Shown here piece by piece: positions 15,301 through 23,320 of a stretch of 36,707 nucleotides of DNA. The notes beneath the pieces were generated by a model. It did no database searches and was not told the DNA's origin. It saw nothing but the letters and a program-made list of their open reading frames with translations. Source of the stretch: Catenulispora sp. (GTDB lineage: Bacteria; Actinomycetota; Actinomycetes; Streptomycetales; Catenulisporaceae); NCBI GenBank assembly GCA_013361685.1, contig JABFXP010000861.1:1-36707 (forward strand). Direction: 5' to 3'. Numbering within the stretch: position 1 is the first letter of the stretch; the number at the start of each line of letters is the position of its first letter. A program made the position numbers and the translations under genes.

Positions 15301-18300
15301 CGTCGACGTGCGGGTTCCCGTCGTCCGGGTGCTGCATCAGGGGGCGCATCTGACCGCTGACGTCCTGGCGGGTCCAGGTCGGCTTGGCGCCGTCCAGCCC
15401 GGTGACGGCGAAGTGCTCGTCGTTCGCGAGCGGCCGGCCCTTCCGGTCCGTGATGGTGATGCGCTCGCCGGTCTTGATGCCGCGCGCGTCGAAGGTCTTG
15501 AAATCGTTGGGGTGAGCGGCGTTCAGTCCGAAGACCCGCAGTCCGCCGGTGTCGGGATCGCGCACGACCGGCAGTGGACGGCTCCCCGGCGCGGCGGGGA
15601 TGCGGACGTCCCGTCCGTGCGGAGCGAGGTGGTCCAGATGGACCTGCACGGTCTCGCCCTGCAAGGTGACCCGCTCATTGCGCACCGCACCGCTGACCCC
15701 GTCGAACTCGGCGAACGAGCCGTTGGGGCGCCCCGGACGCACATCGCTGAGGACGAAGTGCCCGTCGGCGGTCCGCGTGGCCTGGAAGCCGGGTACCTCG
15801 TGGCCGTCCCCGTCCACCACGGTGTGCGCTGTGTTCGGGTCCGCAGCGAGATGGTCGGTGCCGATGTGCACGTCGTGCAGTTCGCCGGTGACGGGATCGC
15901 GCGTGGTGAACAAGCTGAAGCGCAGTTCGTTGTAAGCGTTGAAGTGCAGGGTGTGCACCCCGTCGATGCTGGTGAGCACAAACCCGCCGCCACCGCCGGA
16001 TTCGTGGGCGAAGGTCCACTGCGTGTCCCGCGGCAGGCCCCCGTGACCGAAGATCGCTCTGTCGTCCTCGTGCAGCACGTGAACCGTGCCGAGCACGGCA
16101 CCGGTGCTCGCGTCCTCCACCTGGATCTGGTGCAGGACGAGCTCGTCGTCATCGTTGAAGTGCAGGACGTGTGTACCGTCCTGGCTGGTCAGGATGTAGC
16201 CCTCGTGCTGAGCGTCGTGCTGGAAGTGCCAGGTCTGATCCGGCAGGCCCGGGGCGCGGAAATCCGCCGTCCCCTGTGTGTAGTCCACGCGCACAGCGTT
16301 CAGGTCGCCGCCGCCGGGCAGCGAGGCGTGCAGCTCGGCGTGGGTGATGACGGTGCGCGTGGTCTGGTCGAGGACCTCGACGACGGTGCCGTCGCCCATC
16401 GGAATCAGGGTTCTGTTGCCGTCGTTGGCCACGCCGGTGTGCCGCACGCCGGTCCCGTCGGCCCCCACGAGGGTCACGCTGTGGGACTGCGGCGCCATCC
16501 GGACGTCGAACTCGATGTCGCCGAGCGCGTGCCCGTCCCAGTGGTGGAGCGGGTTTCCCCAGCCGGTCAGCCTGCCGCGGGCGTCGTACCCGGTCCACGC
16601 GGTGATCCCGGGCGTGTCCACGCCCAGGCGGAAACCACCGGAGCCGTCCGCGTCCGGGGTGAAGGTCCACGGCTCGTCGGTGCCGTCCGCATGATAGGTG
16701 TGCGCGGTCCCGCCGAGGTGGTCGATGTGGATGGCGATGGTCGGGTTCCCGAGGTGGTCCGTCAGTTCCAGCGGTTGGTAGGTCTGCGTACCGTGCGCGT
16801 CGAACTCCCAGGTGCGCCAGCCGGCTGACTCGGTGAGCCGGAATCCGCCGTCGTCCAGCGACTCCAGGTGCAGTCCCGTCACCTGTTCCCCGCCGGGCCG
16901 GCTGTACCGCACGGTTCCGTCCGAGTACCGGCCGTACTCGCCGATCAGGTTGCCGCGCACGTCGAAGACCTCGCGGCCGGCGACGACGACCGTCCCGTCG
17001 GCCGCATATCCGCGGAAGCTGCTGCGTGGATCCAGCGTGTCGATGCGGAACGCGCCGTTGTCGCCGATCGGGCTGAGGCTGCCGCCGAAGGTGGCCTCGC
17101 CGGTGCGGACGTCGACGACCTCGCCGAACGTGTGCCCCTCGGTGACGGTGATGACCAATTGCCGATTCGGCCCGAGGGGGTGGACGTCGACCAGCGCGCC
17201 GGGGTCGTCGGTGAACCGGCCCCGATTGGGGGTGAGCCTGCCGGACCAGTCGAACGTCCACTGCCGCCCGCCGGAGCCGGTGATTCGGAAGCCGCTCTCG
17301 CCGAGGTTCTCGAAGGGGAGGTCCGTCAGGACGGACTCGCCGAGCCGGCGCAGGTCGGCGGTTCCGTCGGCGTACACGACGATCTCGCCGAAGTGCGCAC
17401 CGGCCTGGTCGGCCAGAGCCAGGCCTTCGGCATGGACCGTCCCGTCCGGCAGGTACTCGCGGAAGGCGCCGTCGCCGTCGACCGAGTCGAGCCGGAAGCC
17501 GCCGTGCCACTCGGGCTCGGTGAGCCGGCCGCTGAAGGCGGTCTGACCGGTGTGGACGTCGACGATCTCGCCGAACTCGTGGCCCTGGCCGGCGTTGATG
17601 ACGAGCTGGTGGTCCGGGCCGAGCGGGCGGGTGGAGACGAGGGGGCGGCCGGTGGCCGGATCCACCGTGATCGCCTTGTCGCCCGGGCGGCTGCCGCCGA
17701 GCAGCTTCGGAGCGGTGTTCAGCTGGGCCGTCAGATGGCTGTGCTCCGTCAGGCCGAGTCGCAGCGGGTTGACGCCGAGGCCGTGTAGCTTCCCGGCTGC
17801 CGCGTTGAGCGCATGGGTGGCGACGTCGAGATTGTGTACGGCCGTGGCCTGCGCGTCCGTCTGCGGGGCCTTGCCGTTGAACGCCACCGAGGCCTGGCCA
17901 GGCTTCGGATCGGCGCCGGCGAACTGCACGTTGTGTTCGTTGAGCGCGGCACCGTGCTGGAACTGTGCCTGCTTGAAGTCGGTCCACGCCACGGCGACCC
18001 GCTCGGCGTTCGGGTCGAACAGGCCCGGCGCACCGGCGAGATCGGGTTCGGCGACGTGCACGCCCGGTGCGCCGGCCGAGTGCGCGGCGGCCTCGTCGAC
18101 GCCGGCGCTGGAGACGGTGGGGATGGAGGTTTCGGTGGGGATGGCGGTTTCGGTGTGCACCGTGGTTTCCGAGGCCTCGACCACGTTCGTCCGCGTGTGG
18201 ATCCCGGCGTCGGTGATGGTCACCTGGGCGCCGAGCTCGGGATTGTTCTGCAGGGTTCTGATCTCCACGGGCACGGTCTGGACGTGCTCCTCGGCCAGGT

Positions 18301-20443
18301 GCGGGGTCGCGAGATGCGGATTGCTCAGGCGAGGCACGTCGAGCGAGGGCGCGGACAGGTGCGGAGTCGCCGTGCCGAGTGAGGGCGTGGACAGATGGCT
18401 GAACGCGTCGGTGTGCGGCACGGCGCTGATCGAGGTTCCCGCCACGGTGTCGACGTGCACGGTGTCGGCCGGCAGCTGAGCGCTGGTGATCCTGAGGCCG
18501 GTGTCGGTGTGCTGGACGGCCAGCCCGTGCGACTCCGCAACGGTGATCTTGGTGTGCGCGACGGCGCCGAGATTGGGCATGTCCTGCGGTGACGGCAGGT
18601 GCGAGGCGGTCACACTCGTGAGGTCGACGGACTTCAGCTGAGGCAGGCTCAGGTCGGTGGTGTGCAGCGAGGGGACCGAGGTGCGCAGGCCGTCGGCCGG
18701 GACGTGCGTGCCGAGGGCGCCCGGATTCGGCACGCTCACCTGGTGCAGCGTGGGCACGCTCAGGTCGCCGCCGTGCAGGCCGGCGGTGGTCAGATCTCCG
18801 GTGTGCAGGGCCGGGACGTTCAGGTCGCCGGTGTGGATCGCCGGGACCGAAAGGTTCGCCCCGTGCAGTCCGTTCGCATTCAGACCGGTCAGGTTCGTGT
18901 CCACCGGCGGCACCGCCAGCTTGTCGTCACGCACCACCACGAGCGAGAGGTCGCTCATATGGACCACGGTCGTGCCGTTGCCGATGTTGTTGAGTTCCTT
19001 CGGGTAGCGCAGATCAGGGAGCTCCAGGCCGTTCAGGTGGAAGTTCCCGTTCGGGATGTGCGTGCTGATGGTCCCGATCTCCAGCGAACCGTGCTGGAAG
19101 CCCGCCGCCAGGTTGCCGATGGAGAGCGTGGGAGCCTCGAGGTGCAGGTCCAGCCCCGTCATGCCGATGTTGACGTCCACCTTCGGCAGCGAGGTCTGCA
19201 TCCCCTTGGCGATGTTCACGTCCATGGTCGAGATGCGGGGCACGTCGAGGTAGCTGAATCCGCCGAAGTGGTACGTGCCGGTCCCGATCCCTTTGAGGGC
19301 CAGCTTGTTGAGAACGGCGAGGTTGAGGGCCGGTTCGGCGGTGATGCCCAGGCCGCGCTCGACGAAGCCCAGCCGCAGCGCCGTGAGCAGGCCCAGCTTC
19401 TCCACCTCGACCGCGTCCACCGGCAGGACCAGGCTCAGGAAGGCGCCGGTCTTGATGTTGGTGACGATCTTGACGGCGCCGGAGGAGAACAGCTCGCCGA
19501 GCTTGACGGCGAACGCGGTGCCCGCGGTGATCGCCATGCTGGGCAGGTCCTTGATGCCGTTGAACACCCACAAGCCGGCCTTGAGCGCGAAGTTGCCGAT
19601 GTTGATCAGCGTGTCCAGGGAGACCAGATCGGTCAGCCTGCCCACGGTGAGCAGGTCGATGAACTCGTTCAGTCCCGCCCGGACGTTGAGGAAGCCGGTC
19701 TTGATGAACGAGCCGATGCCCTTGACCACGTCCACGATGTCGCCCAGGCTCAGGGCCCGGGTGGTCGGGGCGAGGATGCCGAGCGCGGCCAGCAGCAGGC
19801 CGCCGATGCTCAGGTTGCCCTGCGCGAACTCGACCAGGGCGTTGACGAACAGGATGGCGTTGACGACGAACTCGACCAGCGCGATCACCCCGCCGAAGAT
19901 CATCGCCGGCAGGATCAGCAGCAGCGCGATCCAGCCGAGGATCTTCAGGAACTCCTCCCACGGACTGAGCGGATCCGACGGTCCCGGCAGGTTCTGGATG
20001 ACCTTGACCGCGGTGTCCGAGGCGGTCCCCAGATCGGTCCCGGCCTGCTTGGCCTGCGAGGCCCAGCCCTTGACCTTGGGATCGTCGGGCTTGAGGCCGG
20101 AGTTCTGAGCCTGGGTCAGCAGGTTGTCGGCGGTCGCCTGGTGCTGGGTCATGGCGCTGAGATACGTCTTGAGCGCCGGGGCGGCCTGGCTGAAGGCCTC
20201 CTGCGCGCTCTGCACGAACTTGGTGATCCGGCCGTTCATCTGCTGCCGCAGCGCGTCGGCGGTGGCACCGGCGAGATTGCCGGAGTCGGCGTAGCCGTTG
20301 ACCGTGTTGATGGTGTCCAGAATCGTCTGGTAGTCGGTGGCCAGGGTGTTGAGCAGGGTGTAGACGTCCTGCACCTGGGACTGCTCGCCGGGGGTCGGGT
20401 CGGCGGTCAGGCCCAGGGCGGACCAGTCGGTCGGCCGCGTCAT
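12395..20443 (-). CDS. Giant putative T7SS-secreted polymorphic protein (2682 aa)
   Basis: The N terminus (TRPTDWSALGLTADPTPGE, then about 120 residues of helices) matches the helical T7SS-targeting start of large actinobacterial secreted proteins, which share a DW-x6-DPTPGD-like motif. Residues about 160-205 form a hydrophobic pair of helices. Then come an Asp/Leu/His-rich repeat zone (about 510-630, units like LHTGDLNVPA), an ETxIPT repeat (about residue 760-775), and about 1300 residues of beta-rich DGT-type repeats (about 930-2250). The latter include two adjacent ~150-residue copies starting LVSTRPLG and LVDVHPLG. The last ~240 residues contain Gly/Ala-rich hydrophobic helices but no nuclease, deaminase or other toxin motif that I recognise. 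ATG 20443 (after GAGGA) is preferred over GTG 20446. It lies 43 bases downstream of the AAA ATPase gene. No obvious immunity gene follows. Confidence 0.75.
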   Translation of the reverse strand: MTRPTDWSALGLTADPTPGEQSQVQDVYTLLNTLATDYQTILDTINTVNGYADSGNLAGATADALRQQMNGRITKFVQSAQEAFSQAAPALKTYLSAMTQHQATADNLLTQAQNSGLKPDDPKVKGWASQAKQAGTDLGTASDTAVKVIQNLPGPSDPLSPWEEFLKILGWIALLLILPAMIFGGVIALVEFVVNAILFVNALVEFAQGNLSIGGLLLAALGILAPTTRALSLGDIVDVVKGIGSFIKTGFLNVRAGLNEFIDLLTVGRLTDLVSLDTLINIGNFALKAGLWVFNGIKDLPSMAITAGTAFAVKLGELFSSGAVKIVTNIKTGAFLSLVLPVDAVEVEKLGLLTALRLGFVERGLGITAEPALNLAVLNKLALKGIGTGTYHFGGFSYLDVPRISTMDVNIAKGMQTSLPKVDVNIGMTGLDLHLEAPTLSIGNLAAGFQHGSLEIGTISTHIPNGNFHLNGLELPDLRYPKELNNIGNGTTVVHMSDLSLVVVRDDKLAVPPVDTNLTGLNANGLHGANLSVPAIHTGDLNVPALHTGDLTTAGLHGGDLSVPTLHQVSVPNPGALGTHVPADGLRTSVPSLHTTDLSLPQLKSVDLTSVTASHLPSPQDMPNLGAVAHTKITVAESHGLAVQHTDTGLRITSAQLPADTVHVDTVAGTSISAVPHTDAFSHLSTPSLGTATPHLSAPSLDVPRLSNPHLATPHLAEEHVQTVPVEIRTLQNNPELGAQVTITDAGIHTRTNVVEASETTVHTETAIPTETSIPTVSSAGVDEAAAHSAGAPGVHVAEPDLAGAPGLFDPNAERVAVAWTDFKQAQFQHGAALNEHNVQFAGADPKPGQASVAFNGKAPQTDAQATAVHNLDVATHALNAAAGKLHGLGVNPLRLGLTEHSHLTAQLNTAPKLLGGSRPGDKAITVDPATGRPLVSTRPLGPDHQLVINAGQGHEFGEIVDVHTGQTAFSGRLTEPEWHGGFRLDSVDGDGAFREYLPDGTVHAEGLALADQAGAHFGEIVVYADGTADLRRLGESVLTDLPFENLGESGFRITGSGGRQWTFDWSGRLTPNRGRFTDDPGALVDVHPLGPNRQLVITVTEGHTFGEVVDVRTGEATFGGSLSPIGDNGAFRIDTLDPRSSFRGYAADGTVVVAGREVFDVRGNLIGEYGRYSDGTVRYSRPGGEQVTGLHLESLDDGGFRLTESAGWRTWEFDAHGTQTYQPLELTDHLGNPTIAIHIDHLGGTAHTYHADGTDEPWTFTPDADGSGGFRLGVDTPGITAWTGYDARGRLTGWGNPLHHWDGHALGDIEFDVRMAPQSHSVTLVGADGTGVRHTGVANDGNRTLIPMGDGTVVEVLDQTTRTVITHAELHASLPGGGDLNAVRVDYTQGTADFRAPGLPDQTWHFQHDAQHEGYILTSQDGTHVLHFNDDDELVLHQIQVEDASTGAVLGTVHVLHEDDRAIFGHGGLPRDTQWTFAHESGGGGGFVLTSIDGVHTLHFNAYNELRFSLFTTRDPVTGELHDVHIGTDHLAADPNTAHTVVDGDGHEVPGFQATRTADGHFVLSDVRPGRPNGSFAEFDGVSGAVRNERVTLQGETVQVHLDHLAPHGRDVRIPAAPGSRPLPVVRDPDTGGLRVFGLNAAHPNDFKTFDARGIKTGERITITDRKGRPLANDEHFAVTGLDGAKPTWTRQDVSGQMRPLMQHPDDGNPHVDDARLSSGYNSSGPVEVRNDGTLVLVGEDMTPAFTREPLANGVTIRVLRLENGSRRWTTWDVHGNLTGSGIRRFSTEDGGTTFWDLDSLGRTIRHYRVALDGGLIRTEKIGDTGLRWTRFTKDGTVTGLGGIRERPLSGLVDNAFGWRDPFVRADSTTIDAQRYWGRYHLFSGDMHWRPFTHASHYREYKVSPVPNTSGAFRIDSSYKEVSAQGKDTGSLETLANGHTIEFTRYSEQRVPDFLWKTPANLPDGFSKVIAKSYLGSKWGAVDFPVHGVVFGDSRFQVFKWVEKDGRGALHSEGVRVVTPDGSFSDFAGDGLFVRGAIKLDNGHTVEIGRDPNNPGKWDTFQVGGGGSRPAQTLNWHQLGSDKKPVSPAGIRDFNGKQWRDTFTDAGGTTYVVRHTTPTGDVVHFTGETKPHLDTSGAFLGLDHSAGGDTRVSITRNTMGQIVERGDQWGRWDGTVTIHVVGRGDPRTGDWRWEDDHLGTGVRISGRNTPFKGSWDDSYADFRTTADGQHFQIRDFRALDKGTSLRAERLPDGTWVSGKYDFQGRPVDGTAAVREWKDHNGVVYQPRPGIFKKPRLADWRDVNSDGLVIRELIDGKVREYTNVAGGAHEWKEYDFGSVWRERKPLSGHPNLYLEKESFQKQWRVTNMNGELVRYRSITGSIWERNAFGQWKLVGSERESRGLFPSFNAFRGINRELREPNRIQFTAADEAVASVRGQWSKIAEKTVLDFLQDFVIDVGANIIITGAVDGWNFNGDQLGTIFAGGAIRSGVKAGYGIATETVLKNFRDGLRNLDGGKDFNRQPYNNDKHWDNEWAGNENPTRWRSGTFDYFVGNTAVPAFGSFIATLVTGSTFGFGKEGIVLHGGDLAAAAGLSMAGSAVGGLTFGAIKTLGHLGLSGRWFHQGGIGDISLQFGEKLAIDYLVNDLLAGASGLSGGNHAKTVTAGQEAANGGGSVDSSQGSG
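16780..17644 (-). repeat. Two adjacent ~150-residue repeats inside the giant protein
   Basis: Read on the minus strand, the copies begin near 17644 (LVSTRPLGPDHQLVI) and near 17195 (LVDVHPLGPNRQLVI). Each continues through EFGEIVD/TFGEVVD, a GxF-R-D block, a GTV block and a W-x-F-D block. The spacing is about 450 bases. The boundaries are approximate. Confidence 0.65.
18116..18169 (-). repeat. Three tandem 18-bp repeats in the giant-protein gene
   Basis: GGTGGGGATGGAGGTTTC, a near-identical second copy and a degenerate third lie at 18116-18133, 18134-18151 and 18152-18169. On the minus strand they encode a hexapeptide close to ETxIPT. The first two differ at one base, so the duplication is recent. 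Confidence 0.8.
18590..18900 (-). repeat. Decapeptide-like LH-GDL-VP repeats in the giant protein
   Basis: The minus strand encodes successive units such as LHGANLSVPA, IHTGDLNVPA, LHTGDLTTAG and LHGGDLSVPT, then looser copies to about 18600. The units are near 30 bases, and the regular Leu/Asp/His spacing suggests a beta solenoid or a stack of short strands. The boundaries are approximate. Confidence 0.7.
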
Positions 20444-20489
20444 CACGTCCTCGATTCCGGTCGGGTTGCGGCGGGCACGCCGGCGTCGC

Positions 20490-22361
20490 TCACTGGTCCG
20501 CGGGCTCGGAGGGTGGTTCGAGCGGCACGTCTTGGGGAAGCAACACCGTCAGATCCCGCATGGTCGGCTCGGCCAGCAGGGCGGTGCGCTGCGCATGCCG
20601 CTCGGTGAGGGTCTGGAACAGTTGCCGCGCCGAGCGCCCGTTGCCGAAGCCCGGCTCCCGGCACAGAGAGGCGAAGTGGCCCACGACCGCCGCGCGCGTT
20701 CCGGGACCGAGCTCGTAGCGATGCTCGGCCACCTGGTTGTCGACGATGTCGGCGAGTTGTTCGGCCGAGTAGTCCACGAACATCAGGGTCCTGGTGAAAC
20801 GGGAGGCCAGGCCGGGGTTGGAGTCGATGAAGCGCTGCATGTCGCCGGGGTATCCGGCCACGATGACCACGATCTCGTCGCGATGGTCCTCCATCAACTT
20901 GACCAGCGTCGCGACCGCCTCCTGGCCGAAGTCGTTGCCGCCGCCGAGCGGGGCCAGAGCGTAGGCCTCGTCGATGAACAGCACGCCGCCGAGCGCCTTG
21001 CGGAACACCGCCGTGGTCTTCGGCGCCGTGTGGCCGACGTACTCGCCGACCAGCATGCTGCGGTCGGCCTCGACCAGGTGCCCGCGCTCGATCATGCCGA
21101 GCGTGTGCAGGATCCTCCCGTAGAGCCGGGCCACGGTGGTCTTGCCGGTGCCCGGATTGCCCGCGAACACCAGGTGCCGGTTCGTCGGGGGCGGGGGCAG
21201 GCCGATCTCGATGCGCCGGCGCGCCAGCCGCATCACGTTGATCATCGCGGTCACGTCGCGTTTGACCGACTCCAGCCCGATCAGGTTGTCGAGTTCGGCG
21301 ATGAGCTCGTCCAGGGTGGTCGCCGTGTCCTGGCCGTCCCCTGCCGCCTCCTCGCGCCCGGGCGGCGGCAGGGTGGACACGGTCACGGCGCTCACCCGCA
21401 CGTCCGCCAGCCGCGGCGCGGCCGCCTCGGCGATGTCGAGATCCTGGTCGACGTCGTGGATGTGCAGCGCGCGCAGCACCGGATCGGCACGTTCACCGAC
21501 ATGGACCGCCGGGTACGCGGTGTGCGAGATCTCGCAGTCCTCGATCTCGCCGTGCGAGTCCTCGGCGAAGAAGACGCCGTTCTTCCCGGCACCGGTGACG
21601 ACCACCTCGCGCGCCTGGACGGTCGCGCCCGTCCACACCACCAGCCCGGTGCCCCCGGTCCCCTCGATCCGGCAGCGCTCGACGCGCGCGGTGGTGCCCG
21701 CGCCGATCAGTATTCCGGCCCGCTCGGTCTTCTCCACGGTGCAGCCGCTGAGCACGACCCGCCCGGCGGTCTGCGCGCTGATCCCGCTCAACCCGCTGTC
21801 CCGGACGGTGCCGCCGTCGATCCGCAGTGAGGATTCCTCCGTCGCCCGCACCCCGTGCTCGCGGCTGGAGAAGACGACGCAGTCCTCGAGCTCCAGGTCC
21901 GCCCGGCCGGCCAGATGCACGGCGCTGAAGGCGCTCTCGCCGACTTCGCAGCCGAGGAGCCGGGCGGTGGCGTTGCCGCCGAGGAACAGCCCGTTGCCGC
22001 TGACGCTGGTGATCTGACTGCGGTCGGCCGCCAGCCGGGCGTCGTCGCGCAGACCCACGCCGGTGGACGCGGCGCCGCGCACCACGCAGTCACTGAGCCG
22101 CAGCCGGACCGCACCCACGGCCAGCAGCCCGGCGCCCTCGATCGTCAGGCCGCGCAGCTCGGTGTCCGCGCGCACCGCGCAGGGCCGGTCCAGCTGGATC
22201 GTCACCGACCCCGGGCCGCCCGCGGCGACCAGGGTGACCGGCCGCGCGAAGGAGAGCTGCTCGCGGTAGCTGCCCCCGGGGATCTCGACGACCGCGCCGT
22301 CCGGAGCCGAGGAGAGCAGGCTCATCACGGAGCCGGTGTCCGGCGCTGTGCTTGCTGACAT
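20490..22361 (-). CDS. EccA-like AAA ATPase with N-terminal right-handed beta-helix
   Basis: A 623-residue cytoplasmic protein. Residues about 18-320 are parallel beta-helix (NosD/pectate-lyase-type) turns, seen as repeated xLxGCxVxxSxxxGI units. After a charged linker, residues about 340-623 form a CbxX/CfxQ-type AAA+ domain as in EccA: LDNLIGLESVKRDV, Walker A GNPGTGKTT (near residue 400), GEYVGHTAPKT, Walker B GVLFIDEAYAL, sensor-like VIVAGY and the NPGLASRF arginine-finger region. EccA proteins remodel or release T7SS substrates; the helix part may recruit them. ATG 22361 gives the short N terminus usual before APDGAVVEI; GTG 22397 is possible and neither has a strong ribosome-binding site. 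The giant-protein gene follows 43 bases downstream, so the two are probably co-transcribed. Confidence 0.88.
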   Translation of the reverse strand: MSASTAPDTGSVMSLLSSAPDGAVVEIPGGSYREQLSFARPVTLVAAGGPGSVTIQLDRPCAVRADTELRGLTIEGAGLLAVGAVRLRLSDCVVRGAASTGVGLRDDARLAADRSQITSVSGNGLFLGGNATARLLGCEVGESAFSAVHLAGRADLELEDCVVFSSREHGVRATEESSLRIDGGTVRDSGLSGISAQTAGRVVLSGCTVEKTERAGILIGAGTTARVERCRIEGTGGTGLVVWTGATVQAREVVVTGAGKNGVFFAEDSHGEIEDCEISHTAYPAVHVGERADPVLRALHIHDVDQDLDIAEAAAPRLADVRVSAVTVSTLPPPGREEAAGDGQDTATTLDELIAELDNLIGLESVKRDVTAMINVMRLARRRIEIGLPPPPTNRHLVFAGNPGTGKTTVARLYGRILHTLGMIERGHLVEADRSMLVGEYVGHTAPKTTAVFRKALGGVLFIDEAYALAPLGGGNDFGQEAVATLVKLMEDHRDEIVVIVAGYPGDMQRFIDSNPGLASRFTRTLMFVDYSAEQLADIVDNQVAEHRYELGPGTRAAVVGHFASLCREPGFGNGRSARQLFQTLTERHAQRTALLAEPTMRDLTVLLPQDVPLEPPSEPADQ

Positions 22362-22683
22362 GCCCAGGGTTACGGCTGGCGGGGCCGTGTCGTTCACGGG
22401 TTCGCCCGGCGAAGGCGGAGAACACGACCGGATCGCTTACCCACCGCCACGCGGCGCGGAGTGTCAACCGACATCGGATGAACTCTCGAAAAATAAGATA
22501 TCGCCGGGCATCGAATCACGGATGAATTTGTGGGTTCCTTCAGCCGAATGCCCGAGATCATCGCCGGAAACGCCCTTCACCTGCGCGTGCCCGCTAAAGC
22601 GCACGATGAAAGTCATGACTGTTTCAGCACCGAATTACGTTGTAGTTTCGAATCAAAGCACTGTCGCCGAGACGAGACGGACG
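22362..22683. promoter_or_regulatory. Divergent control region of the secretion island
   Basis: About 320 bases separate the leftward AAA/giant-protein operon from the rightward sigma-factor operon. Its middle (about 22480-22545) is clearly less GC-rich than the flanks. On the minus strand a perfect TTGACA (22468-22463) is a candidate -35 box for the AAA gene, but the -10 choice is weak. No gene is supported here; upstream in-frame starts for the sigma factor at 22606 and 22615 remain possible. Confidence 0.45.
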
Positions 22684-23256
22684 ATGACTTCTACATCGCC
22701 TGCCCCCTTTGTCCCGCACTTGACCGCCCACCGAATGCGCACCATCTACCGGCTCCACTCCGCCGCCTTGCTCAGTACTCTGCTGAACTGGACCTACGGG
22801 GACTGGCAGGCGGCCGAGGACCTGCTCCAGGAGACGATGGTGCGCGCCTGGCAGCACCTGGACACGCTCAACGCGGACCCGCGGACCCTGCGGCCCTGGC
22901 TGTTCACCGTCGCGCGCCGGATCGCGATCGACCGGTTCCGGGCCCGGGTGGCGCGGCCGCCGGAGACCGAGCCGGAGCCGCTGGAGGAGACCGCCGCGCC
23001 CGGTGAGCCGTTCGAGCGGCTGCTCGACCGGGCCACCGTGGTCAGTGCGTTGCGGGGGGTCGACGAGGTCCATCGCAAGGCTCTGATCCAGGTCTACCTC
23101 ATGGACCGCACCGTCCCGCAGGCGGCGGTGGCGCTCGGCGTGCCGGAAGGGACCGTCAAGTCCCGGATACACCACGGTCTGCGCGCCGCTCGGAAGGTGG
23201 TCGGCTGCGGGGACCGTTGTCGCGCCGAGGTCGAGTGCGGCGGCGCTTGCGCATGA
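22684..23256 (+). CDS. ECF RNA polymerase sigma factor with four-cysteine C-terminal tail
   Basis: A 190-residue extracytoplasmic-function sigma factor. Region 2 is clear (LLNWTYGDWQAAEDLLQETM, RAWQHL, PWLFTVARRIAIDRFR), then an acidic linker, then region 4 (HRKALIQVYLMDRTVPQAA, LGVPEGTVKSRIHHGLRAARK). The last 16 residues carry four Cys spaced C-x3-C-x5-C-x3-C (codons at 23206, 23218, 23236, 23248), a pattern suited to binding a metal or sensing redox. No anti-sigma gene adjoins it. ATG 22684 is chosen by family length; ATG 22615 or 22606 would add about 25 residues. It starts the rightward operon of the secretion island and is divergent from the AAA gene, so it may drive both. Confidence 0.85.
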   Translation: MTSTSPAPFVPHLTAHRMRTIYRLHSAALLSTLLNWTYGDWQAAEDLLQETMVRAWQHLDTLNADPRTLRPWLFTVARRIAIDRFRARVARPPETEPEPLEETAAPGEPFERLLDRATVVSALRGVDEVHRKALIQVYLMDRTVPQAAVALGVPEGTVKSRIHHGLRAARKVVGCGDRCRAEVECGGACA

Positions 23257-23320
23257 CCCGGGACGGCCGTGAACGGTCGGCGGGGCCACGCCGTAAACCC
23301 TGGGTGGGAGGTGCTACGCC

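Noticed and set aside
18590-18900. CRISPR-like array
   Set aside because: The spacing is near 30 bases, but the units have no separate spacers and lie in frame within a protein-coding gene as peptide repeats.
18599-20608. 669-codon rightward frame across the start of the giant gene
   Set aside because: Gln/Arg/Glu/Asp-rich shadow; the leftward reading has the T7SS N-terminal signature and hydrophobic helices.
22565-22600. ECF-type promoter GGAAAC before the sigma gene
   Set aside because: The -35 look-alike GGAAAC has no matching -10 element at 16-18 bases; a chance match is likely.
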